From Paracoccus alkanivorans (GTDB lineage Bacteria; Pseudomonadota; Alphaproteobacteria; Rhodobacterales; Rhodobacteraceae): a stretch of DNA of 46,863 bases. The notes beneath the pieces were generated by a model. The model ran no database searches and was not told where the DNA came from. It worked only from the letters and a program-made list of their open reading frames with translations. Location: positions 1 through 46,863 of the forward strand of contig NZ_QOKZ01000014.1 in assembly GCF_003697785.1 (NCBI RefSeq), given 5' to 3'. Positions 41,087-46,863 of this stretch are shown piece by piece (within the stretch, counting starts at the first letter, position 1; each line of letters opens with the position of its first letter). A program made the translations under genes and the position numbers.

Positions 41087-41163
41087 GCCGCCTTAGCTCA
41101 GTTGGTTAGAGCGCTGGATTGTGGATCCAGAGGTCCCCCGTTCAAGCCGGGGAGGCGGTACCA
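41087..41163 (+). tRNA. tRNA-His (GUG anticodon), alphaproteobacterial type
   Basis: 77 bases with encoded CCA (41161-41163). Anticodon GTG at 41121-41123, stem CTGGA/TCCAG. The acceptor stem GCCGCCT pairs with AGGCGGT (G1-U72 wobble), and the discriminator is A73 at 41160 instead of the C73 of most bacteria. T arm CCCCG-TTCAAGC-CGGGG. Confidence 0.97.
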
Positions 41164-41194
41164 TCAAAATCAACGATAGGAATGAGCTTGCTTT

Positions 41195-41223
41195 AGCCGC
41201 ACTGAGTTGCGGCTCGGGATTTT
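41195..41223 (+). terminator. Possible terminator after tRNA-His
   Basis: Stem AGCCGCA (41195-41201) with TGCGGCT (41208-41214), followed by a weak CGGGATTTT run. Plausible end of the tRNA transcript. Confidence 0.45.
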
Positions 41224-41378
41224 GGAATCTCGCCCTCCATGGATGCCGGCGAACCCGTTGCTTCTGCCATCGCCGGTCAGAGGCCGTCCCGTTGCCATCG
41301 TAAGGCAGGCGGAACAAAGAATTGACTGAGGTGTTGAATTGGCGAAGGTAAACGAAGACACCGAAAGGGGATTCTCTT

Positions 41379-41780
41379 ATGGCTGACCGGACCGATACCG
41401 CAGAGGGCGTCAAGCGCGACGCCAAGGCCGCCGCTCGCGAAGCGCGGGAGGATCTGAAGGAAGGTGCGCGCAAGATCAAGGAAGATGGGCGCGAAACGCT
41501 GGAGAAACTGTCCGATAACGCGGCAGCCGGGCGGCTGCGCGAGCGTGGGGCCGAATTTGCCGAAACGGCCCGTGAAGCTGGCCGCGAATATGCCGAACGG
41601 GCCCGGAGCGAAGCCGAACGGCTTTACGAAGAGGGCCACCGCAAGGCCGACGAGGCCGCCCGTTACGCCGAGGACCGCTATGACGACCTGTCCGAACTGG
41701 TGCGCCGCCATCCCGCCAAGTCCCTGGGGGTCGCCGCCGGTATCGGTTTCCTGGTCGGCCTGATCCTGTCGCGCCGCTGA
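41379..41780 (+). CDS. DUF883/ElaB-YqjD-like membrane-anchored stress protein
   Basis: 133 residues: a long, highly charged amphipathic helix rich in Ala, Arg, Glu and Lys from 1 to 100 (coiled-coil or apolipoprotein-like), then a C-terminal membrane segment SLGVAAGIGFLVGLILSRR with Gly spacing and an Arg-Arg end. This is the layout of ElaB/YqjD proteins, which anchor at the inner membrane and bind ribosomes or DNA in stationary phase in E. coli. GGGGATTC precedes the ATG. A GGAAC-N16-TGTT element at 41311-41335 resembles a general-stress sigma promoter. Followed after 10 bases by a holin-like gene, probably one operon. Confidence 0.85.
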   Translation: MADRTDTAEGVKRDAKAAAREAREDLKEGARKIKEDGRETLEKLSDNAAAGRLRERGAEFAETAREAGREYAERARSEAERLYEEGHRKADEAARYAEDRYDDLSELVRRHPAKSLGVAAGIGFLVGLILSRR

Positions 41781-41790
41781 GGCCGGGCGC

Positions 41791-42336
41791 ATGTTCGATT
41801 ATACCCGGCGCCTTCAGCTTGCGCTAGGAGACGCCCTGCGGCGTTCGACCATGAAGATCGTGGCCGGTGTCGTGATTGCGGCCGGGGCAGGGTTTCTGGT
41901 TGCAGCGCTATGGATCTGGCTTGCCTATGGGCTGGAATGGGGTGCGGCGCTGGCATCGCTGGCGATTGGCGGCGGTTTCGTGGTGATCGGAATGTTCATC
42001 CTTCTGATGGCGAAGAATCCGCGTCACCCCATGCCGACCACCGACGAGTTGAAGCGCGAGGTGGATACGCACGTCAATCTCGCGGCGGATGCGGCGACCG
42101 AACGCGCCCGCAATGAGGCCGCGCGGGTAATGGGCATGGCCGAGAGCAAGCTGTTCTCCCTCATGGGCGGCGCGGGCAAGACGGCTCGAAAGGCGGCCCG
42201 GGGCAAGCAAAGGCTTTCCGCCGCCGCGAACAGCAACACGGGCAGTATGGTCAAGCTGCTGGCGGCATTTGCCATTGGCGCCGTTCTGGCATCCCGGCTG
42301 CGACGCGGGCGGGACGAGGACGACGATCCGGCCTGA
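41791..42336 (+). CDS. Phage-holin-superfamily membrane protein (DUF1469-like)
   Basis: 181 residues. Two membrane segments at about 23-46 (VAGVVIAAGAGFLVAALWIWLAYGL in pieces) and 52-75 (ALASLAIGGGFVVIGMFILLM), a basic/helical middle and a third hydrophobic segment near the C-terminus (KLLAAFAIGAVLASRLRR). This matches the Phage_holin_3_6 family, which despite its name is common as a chromosomal partner of DUF883 proteins. No lysis genes are nearby, so a lytic role is unlikely; a shared envelope-stress role with the upstream gene is inferred. Confidence 0.85.
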   Translation: MFDYTRRLQLALGDALRRSTMKIVAGVVIAAGAGFLVAALWIWLAYGLEWGAALASLAIGGGFVVIGMFILLMAKNPRHPMPTTDELKREVDTHVNLAADAATERARNEAARVMGMAESKLFSLMGGAGKTARKAARGKQRLSAAANSNTGSMVKLLAAFAIGAVLASRLRRGRDEDDDPA

Positions 42337-42343
42337 GCGAGGC

Positions 42344-42721
42344 TCAGGGGCAGGGGCGCAGGATGATCGGCGGCCCCGGCGCCTCGCCGATCTTGCGGCA
42401 ATTGTTCCGGTCGCAGATGCGCCATGCCCCGTCAGTCGCCCCGCTGGCGGCAAGGGACAGTTGCGGCTGCACCGGCAGATCCGGTTTCCAGACCCACCAG
42501 CCATTCTTCAGTTCCGCGTCTTCGCCGGGCTCCATTCCCGCGCCCGATCCCTTGACCGCAGCCCGGGTCAGTTCAAGCCCGTCATCCTCGATCCGCCAGT
42601 ATTCGCGCCATGCCACCTTTTCGACCGAATGGGTCCATTCCAACCGGAAATCCGCGCCATGCAGGGCGATGGTCATCATTCCGGCCAGCAGGCAACCATT
42701 CATCGTCGCGATTTCCTCCAT
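42344..42721 (-). CDS. DUF1850 protein associated with TAXI-TRAP transporter
   Basis: 125 residues, starting inside the end of the TRAP permease gene (22-base overlap). N-terminal hydrophobic stretch NGCLLAGMMTIALHGADF could be a weak signal anchor. DUF1850 core: FRLEWTHSVEKVAWREYWRIEDDGLELTRAAVKGSGAGMEP, in which the HSVE...EYW region is typical. It accompanies TAXI-type TRAP operons in many proteobacteria; function unknown. An internal ATG at 42703 may be the true start. Confidence 0.9.
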   Translation of the reverse strand: MEEIATMNGCLLAGMMTIALHGADFRLEWTHSVEKVAWREYWRIEDDGLELTRAAVKGSGAGMEPGEDAELKNGWWVWKPDLPVQPQLSLAASGATDGAWRICDRNNCRKIGEAPGPPIILRPCP

Positions 42722-44784
42722 GACAAGAACGCGAATATGGCAGCAAGAACCAAGCCGATCTCATCGGTCATCGGCATGGCGGCAATCAGGGTAAACGCGG
42801 CAACGGCAGCCAGAACACGCTCCCATATGGCCAGATTGTGATGTAGCCAGCCGATGACTGCAATCCCCCAGAGACCTATGGCGATCACGCATTTTACGAC
42901 GATATAGGCAACGGCAGGCGCATAGCCGATGGATTCGGCCAGAGCCCCGCCATCCTGCAGCATCAGGGCGGGAGTATAGATTGCCATATAGGGAATCACG
43001 AAGCCCGCCGCAGCCACCTTCAGCGCCTCTAGACTGATCTTGAAACCGCCCTCCTTGGCGATCGGGGCCGCGGCAAAGCAGGCCAGCGCCACGGGCGGCG
43101 TCAGGTCGGCCATGATGCCGAAATAGAAGACGAACATATGACTGACGATCAGCGGCACGCCCAGCTCCAGCAGGGCAGGGGCGGCAATGGTCGAGGTGAT
43201 GATGTAGTTGGGGATGGTCGGGATACCCATGCCCAGGACAAGGCAGGTCAGCATGGTCAGGACCAGCGACAGGAACAGGCTGTTCTGACCCACCGAGACG
43301 ATATAGAGGCCGAATGTATTGGCGGCCCCCGTCAGGGTCATGGTGCCGATGATCACGCCGACCAGCGCGCAGGCAACACCGACGGGCAGGGCGGTCTTGG
43401 CCCCCTCGGCAAGGCTGTCCACGACCTGCCGGATCGTCGCGCGCCCGCCCTGACTGACCGCGTTCCAGACCAGCAGGGCGGCGATTCCGGCCCATAGCGC
43501 GTTATTGCCGAATTTCAGGAAGCTCGCCGCGACCAGCCCCAATCCGATCCAGAAGATCGTCCGAAGCAGTGCCGAGGGCAGTCCAAGCGCCGCCGACGCG
43601 CCAAGGATCAGCATCATCGTCAACGCAAGCCCGATGGTGCCCGCGAAAAGCGGTGTGTAGCCCGAGAACAGCAGGTAGACCAGAACCGCCAGCGGCAGGA
43701 TCAGGTACCAGCCCTCGCGCAGCGCCTTGAAGGCCGAGGGCAACTCGTCTTTTGCCATCCCGCGCAGGTTACGGCGGCCCGCCTCCAGATGGACCATCCA
43801 GAAGGCCGAGGCGAAATAAAGGATCGCGGGGACGATCGCGGCGCGGACGACCTCGACATAGGCGACGCCGAGGGTTTCGGCCATGATGAAGGCCACCGCG
43901 CCCATGACCGGCGGCATGATCTGCCCGCCCATCGACGCCGTCGCCTCGACCCCGCCGGCGAATGCCGGACGATAGCCGAAGCTTTTCATCAGTGGAATGG
44001 TGAACTGCCCGGTGGTGACGACATTGGCCACGCCCGAGCCCGATATCGTGCCCATCAGCCCCGAACTGACCACCGAGACCTTGGCCGCGCCGCCCATGCG
44101 ATGGCCGACCATGCCCAGTGAGACATCCGTGAACAGCTTGATCATTCCGGCCTTTTCCAGAAATGCGCCGAACAGGATGAACAGGAAGATATAGGTCGCC
44201 GAAACATAAAGGGGGGTGCCATAGATGCCCTCGGTGCCAAAGCTCATCTGCTCGACTACCTGCGCGAGGTCATAACCGCGGGTGACAAGGGGGCCGGGGA
44301 AATATTCGCCGAACAGCGCATAGACCAGGAAGGCTCCGGCGACGAGGGGCAGGGCAGGGCCCATGACCACATATGCGGCGGCGAATGTCGTGGCCAGCGC
44401 GATGATTCCGATGACGACATCAAGCTGGTTCAGCGAGCCCGAGCGCATCATCAGTGGAACATATTCCACCCATTGATAGCCCGCGACGATGACGCCAAGC
44501 CCCGCCATGATCCACGCGGCAACGTTGCCCGCCCGCCCGTGATTGCGCAACGCGGCCAGCAGCGGGAAACACAGCAGCATCAGGAATCCCAGATGCAGGG
44601 CGCGCTGTATCTGACTGGAAAGATTCACGATATGTGCTGCAATGGCAATCTGGTAAAGTGAGAACGCCACCGCGATCCAGTAAAGAATCCGGCCTTGAAA
44701 CCCGGTGGGGAAGCTTTCGGCCAGTGGATCGTGAAGGCCCAAATCCGTATCGCCCGCAGGGGCAGGGTGCTGCGCTTCGGTCAT
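42700..44784 (-). CDS. TRAP transporter fused permease (4TM/12TM), TAXI type
   Basis: Inner-membrane secondary transporter that uses an ion gradient and a periplasmic binding protein. 694 residues combine the small (DctQ-like, about 30-170) and large (DctM-like, about 180-650) subunits in one chain, as typical for TAXI systems. Visible DctM features include FGAFLEKAGMIKLFTDVSLGMVGHRMGGAAKVSVVSSGLMGTISGSGVANVVTTGQFTIPLMKSFGY in pieces, and MGGQIMPPVMGAVAFIMAE. The substrate is not determinable. It follows the binding-protein gene after a palindromic attenuator. Confidence 0.95.
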   Translation of the reverse strand: MTEAQHPAPAGDTDLGLHDPLAESFPTGFQGRILYWIAVAFSLYQIAIAAHIVNLSSQIQRALHLGFLMLLCFPLLAALRNHGRAGNVAAWIMAGLGVIVAGYQWVEYVPLMMRSGSLNQLDVVIGIIALATTFAAAYVVMGPALPLVAGAFLVYALFGEYFPGPLVTRGYDLAQVVEQMSFGTEGIYGTPLYVSATYIFLFILFGAFLEKAGMIKLFTDVSLGMVGHRMGGAAKVSVVSSGLMGTISGSGVANVVTTGQFTIPLMKSFGYRPAFAGGVEATASMGGQIMPPVMGAVAFIMAETLGVAYVEVVRAAIVPAILYFASAFWMVHLEAGRRNLRGMAKDELPSAFKALREGWYLILPLAVLVYLLFSGYTPLFAGTIGLALTMMLILGASAALGLPSALLRTIFWIGLGLVAASFLKFGNNALWAGIAALLVWNAVSQGGRATIRQVVDSLAEGAKTALPVGVACALVGVIIGTMTLTGAANTFGLYIVSVGQNSLFLSLVLTMLTCLVLGMGIPTIPNYIITSTIAAPALLELGVPLIVSHMFVFYFGIMADLTPPVALACFAAAPIAKEGGFKISLEALKVAAAGFVIPYMAIYTPALMLQDGGALAESIGYAPAVAYIVVKCVIAIGLWGIAVIGWLHHNLAIWERVLAAVAAFTLIAAMPMTDEIGLVLAAIFAFLSWRKSRR

Positions 44785-44807
44785 GTTTCTGATCCTGATG
44801 AAAGAAA

Positions 44808-44827
44808 GGCCGGGAATATTCCCGGCC
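44808..44827 (-). terminator. Perfect 20-base palindrome between binding protein and permease
   Basis: GGCCGGGAA-TA-TTCCCGGCC; on the minus strand it is followed by TTTCTTTC. It lies 16 bases after the binding-protein stop. It probably works as a partial terminator or RNA-stabilising hairpin that keeps permease levels below binding-protein levels. Confidence 0.7.
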
Positions 44828-44843
44828 CAGATATTCGTTACCC

Positions 44844-45800
44844 TTACTCGGCCTTGACGCCGACTTCGTCATAATAGCGCTGCGCACCCGGATGCACCGG
44901 GATCGGCATACCCTTGAGCGCATTTTTGACATCGATGCTGGCAGTCGCGGCATGGGCGGCTTTCAGGTCGTCCAGGTTTTCGTACATCAGCTTGGTCATC
45001 TCGTAGGCAAGATCGTCGCTGACAGCGTCCGAGCTTACCAGATAGTTGATGACTGCGACGGTCGGCACGTCTTCAGCCTGACCGTCATAGGTATTGGCGG
45101 GGATGGTTTCGGCGACATAAGGCGCGCCCAGTTTTGCAGCAACCTCTTCGGGAACCGATACCACGGTGATCGGAATCGAGGTCGAGAGGTCCTTTAGCGA
45201 TGCCACGCCAAGACCTGCGGATTGCAATGTCGCGTCAAGCTGGCGGTTTTTCATCAGTTCGACCGATTCCGCAAAGGGCAGATACTCGACCTTGCTCAGA
45301 TCGTCATAGCTCATGCCTGCCGCTTCCAGGATCGCCCGCGCATTCAGTTCGGTCCCGGATTTAGGAGCACCGACGGACAGCGCCTTGCCTTTCAGATCCG
45401 CGAGCGTCTTGATGCCGGATTCCTCGCTGGCGACGATCTGGATGAAGTTCGGATACATGGCGGAAATGCCGCGCAGCTTGTCCAGCGGTTGCGGGAAACC
45501 GACATCGGCATTGCCTTCCGCCGCGAATTTCACCGAATCCCCAAGTGCGATCCCGAGTTCTCCCTTGCCCTGCTGCAGCAGGTTCAGGTTCTCGACGCTG
45601 GCCTTGGTGGACTGCACCTGAACCTTCGCGTCGGGAATGCCGTCGGTATATATCTTCGACAGGGCGCCACCGACCGGATAATATACCCCCGAGGTGCCAC
45701 CGGTCAGGATATTGATGAATTCCTGTGCTCCCGCCGTGATCGGGGCCGCACCCAAAGCCAGCGCGGCAGCACATGCCGCGACTTTTGCGCGAATGGTCAT
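44844..45800 (-). CDS. TAXI-family TRAP solute-binding protein
   Basis: Periplasmic binding protein, 318 residues. Signal peptide ends AGAQ near residue 26. TAXI family core: INILTGGTSGVYYPVGGALSKIY, STKASVENLNLLQQGKGELGIALGDSV, and LKGKALSVGAPKSGTELNARAILEAAG. C-terminal region HPGAQRYYDEVG matches the family's closing motif. First gene of the operon; GGGAGG lies upstream of its ATG. TAXI proteins have been linked to glutamate and other dicarboxylates in a few cases, but this one's ligand is unknown. Confidence 0.95.
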   Translation of the reverse strand: MTIRAKVAACAAALALGAAPITAGAQEFINILTGGTSGVYYPVGGALSKIYTDGIPDAKVQVQSTKASVENLNLLQQGKGELGIALGDSVKFAAEGNADVGFPQPLDKLRGISAMYPNFIQIVASEESGIKTLADLKGKALSVGAPKSGTELNARAILEAAGMSYDDLSKVEYLPFAESVELMKNRQLDATLQSAGLGVASLKDLSTSIPITVVSVPEEVAAKLGAPYVAETIPANTYDGQAEDVPTVAVINYLVSSDAVSDDLAYEMTKLMYENLDDLKAAHAATASIDVKNALKGMPIPVHPGAQRYYDEVGVKAE

Positions 45801-45906
45801 GAAATCCTCCCTTGGAACTTGTTTGATGGCCGGAGATTAGACCGGCAGCTTGCCCCCGTCAAAAAGCAAAATCGCCGGGCCATGTAAACTTGTGGAAAAC
45901 CGCATG

Positions 45907-45940
45907 AAAAGGGGCGCCGCGACGGATCGCAGACGCCCTT
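45907..45940 (-). terminator. Terminator after grxD
   Basis: On the minus strand GGGCG (45938-45934) pairs with CGCCC (45916-45912), with an inner GCGA/TCGC helix, followed by CTTTT. Moderate strength. Confidence 0.6.
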
Positions 45941-45963
45941 GTTCCGGCCCGACATCCTGTCCG

Positions 45964-46326
45964 TCAGGCGTTCGCTTCGCGGATCTTGTTGGCGGCGTCC
46001 CGGTCGTAGCCGATCTGCTTCTGGTCGAAAAGCTGATCCAGCTCGCCCGACAGGGTCATTTCCGTGATGATGTCGCAACCGCCGACGAATTCGCCCTTGA
46101 CGTAAAGCTGCGGAATGGTCGGCCAGTCGGAAAACTCCTTGATGCCCTGGCGAATGGCATCGTCGGCCAGCACGTTCACGTCCCGATAATCGACCCCCAT
46201 ATAGTTCAGGACGCCGGCGACACGGCTGGAAAAACCGCATTGCGGCATTTCCTTGGTGCCCTTCATGAACAGCACGACGTCATTTGCATCGATCGTGTCC
46301 TGGATTTGCGTCGTCACATCGCTCAT
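45964..46326 (-). CDS. grxD: Monothiol glutaredoxin Grx4/GrxD
   Basis: CGFS-type glutaredoxin that binds a [2Fe-2S] cluster with glutathione and hands it on or shares it with BolA. 120 residues. Motifs: VVLFMKGTKEMPQCGFSSRV with Cys30, the WPTIPQLYVKGEFVGGCDI glutathione-binding cis-Pro and GG segments. It is 86 bases downstream of bolA on the same strand, the standard alphaproteobacterial pair. Confidence 0.97.
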   Translation of the reverse strand: MSDVTTQIQDTIDANDVVLFMKGTKEMPQCGFSSRVAGVLNYMGVDYRDVNVLADDAIRQGIKEFSDWPTIPQLYVKGEFVGGCDIITEMTLSGELDQLFDQKQIGYDRDAANKIREANA

Positions 46327-46412
46327 TGCGTTGTCCTTCCGGTCGGGTATCCGCTTGTTTCGGCGGATTGTGTCAAGATAGGCTTTGATATACGGGGCAG
46401 GGACCGCATCTG

Positions 46413-46655
46413 CTAGTCGGGGGCCTTGGTGGTCAGCGCCAGCGCATGCAATTCTCCTGCCGGGCCGTCCATCTTGCCCTGAAGCGCCGCATAGACCGCG
46501 CGTTGCTGCTGAACCCGGTTCTTGCCACGGAAGCTTTCGTCGATCACCTCGGCCGCGTAATGGTTTCCATCTCCGGCAAGATCGGTGATCGAGATCTGCG
46601 CGTCGGGAAATGCGGCGCGGATGAGCGCTTCGATGTCATGGGCTTCCATTGCCAT
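46413..46655 (-). CDS. bolA: BolA-family protein
   Basis: 80 residues from the ATG at 46655, which has AAGGA about seven bases upstream; the frame continues upstream without family residues. BolA fold: HDIEALIRAAFPDAQISITDLAGDGNHYAAEVIDESFRGKNRVQQQRAVYAAL in pieces, with the conserved GDGNHY loop whose His coordinates the shared Fe-S cluster, and HALAL near the end. It lacks the cysteine of BolA_C types. Expected partner is GrxD encoded next to it; the complex acts in Fe-S trafficking and iron sensing. Confidence 0.95.
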   Translation of the reverse strand: MAMEAHDIEALIRAAFPDAQISITDLAGDGNHYAAEVIDESFRGKNRVQQQRAVYAALQGKMDGPAGELHALALTTKAPD

Positions 46656-46863
46656 ATGGGTTTCCTTCTGCCGTTGACTACAGATGTAGGGGAAGCCCCG
46701 ATGACCCGCAAGGGCGGCTTGGATCGGGATATCCACTGTTGCAACCATCCAGAATTGTCGCATGCGGCGCAAAGCAGAAATGTCACCGCAGACCAGCAGG
46801 GCCGGCAGCCGGGCAGGGCGGAGACATCAAATATCGCAGCGCTGACCGGCTGCCTTGTAGGAA
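46656..46863. other. Right edge, no assigned gene
   Basis: The minus strand is open in one frame from the edge to a TGA at 46827, only 12 codons, so it could be the end of a gene beyond the window, but this is not supported further. The rest is spacer before bolA. Confidence 0.3.

Noticed and set aside
41791..42336. Holin gene as sign of a prophage or gene-transfer-agent cluster
   Set aside because: No lysin, capsid or packaging genes nearby; the holin-like protein pairs with a DUF883 stress protein.
46827..46863. C-terminal end of a gene entering from the right edge
   Set aside because: Only 12 codons before a stop; not enough to support a gene.

Overview
The window looks like chromosome of a high-GC alphaproteobacterium of the Rhodobacteraceae, most likely Paracoccus or a close relative. 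The evidence is the sciP-ctrA pair followed by ligA-recG, an nrdR-ribD ... ribE-ribB-ribH-nusB locus, TrmFO, a DUF1850/TAXI-TRAP transporter, a tRNA-His with A73 and no need for G-1 (an alphaproteobacterial trait), LexA-type GTTC-N7-GTTC operators, and the family's GAGGTATT...GCAAAGAAGAAG intergenic repeat. The genus is inferred from gene order and protein style, not from a database search.

Positions 1-6000 are accessory DNA: a Tat-exported alpha/beta hydrolase, a decayed stretch with an IS3-type transposase remnant, an Xre regulator, a Tat-motif protein of unknown function, an AlpA-type regulator, a small unknown protein, a HicA-HicB toxin-antitoxin pair and a large serine recombinase. The recombinase frame runs straight through the 3' end of a tRNA-Ser(UGA) gene, so this is the right-hand end of an integrative element inserted in that tRNA. 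The left end is outside the window or not recognisable.

From 6.1 kb on, the DNA is core genome. 6-9.6 kb: lipoprotein, sufE, mnmA, then the cell-cycle regulators sciP and ctrA, each with a near-consensus CtrA box upstream. 9.8-15.1 kb: ligA and recG (overlapping), and thiD under a TPP riboswitch. 15.1-15.4 kb: a compact unit of LexA box, strong ribosome-binding site, 31-residue membrane protein and terminator; this is the most interesting item in the window, a candidate SOS-induced division inhibitor of the SidA kind. 15.5-22.3 kb: LysE exporter, Fe-S scaffold-like protein, hisI, gluQ-trmFO, ribosomal protein L25, L-lactate dehydrogenase, lipoprotein, TetR regulator. 22.3-30.1 kb: dnaG, rpoD (five GANTC sites in the short leader before it), rmuC-yjbQ, nrdR-ribD.

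30.2-34.8 kb is an opposite-strand capsule module (kpsC, an outer-membrane export lipoprotein, kpsS) lying between ribD and the rest of the riboflavin genes. 35.1-38.4 kb: ribE, a protein with an N-terminal GHNGGP motif, ribB with a degenerate GTP cyclohydrolase II half, ribH and nusB in a tightly coupled operon. 38.4-42.3 kb: a DUF481 outer-membrane protein behind a long AT-rich leader, a candidate small RNA on the minus strand, mmcB with a LexA-like box inside its promoter, a DUF6324 protein, tRNA-His, and two small membrane/stress proteins. 42.3-45.8 kb: a TAXI-type TRAP transporter (binding protein, fused permease, DUF1850). 45.9-46.7 kb: grxD and bolA, which work together in Fe-S cluster handling and iron sensing.

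Three themes recur: DNA repair and SOS (ligA, recG, rmuC, mmcB, the 31-residue protein), cell-cycle control (sciP, ctrA, a GANTC cluster, a DnaA box before nrdR), and Fe-S metabolism (sufE, NifU-like scaffold, grxD, bolA). No CRISPR array, rRNA operon or intact transposase was seen.
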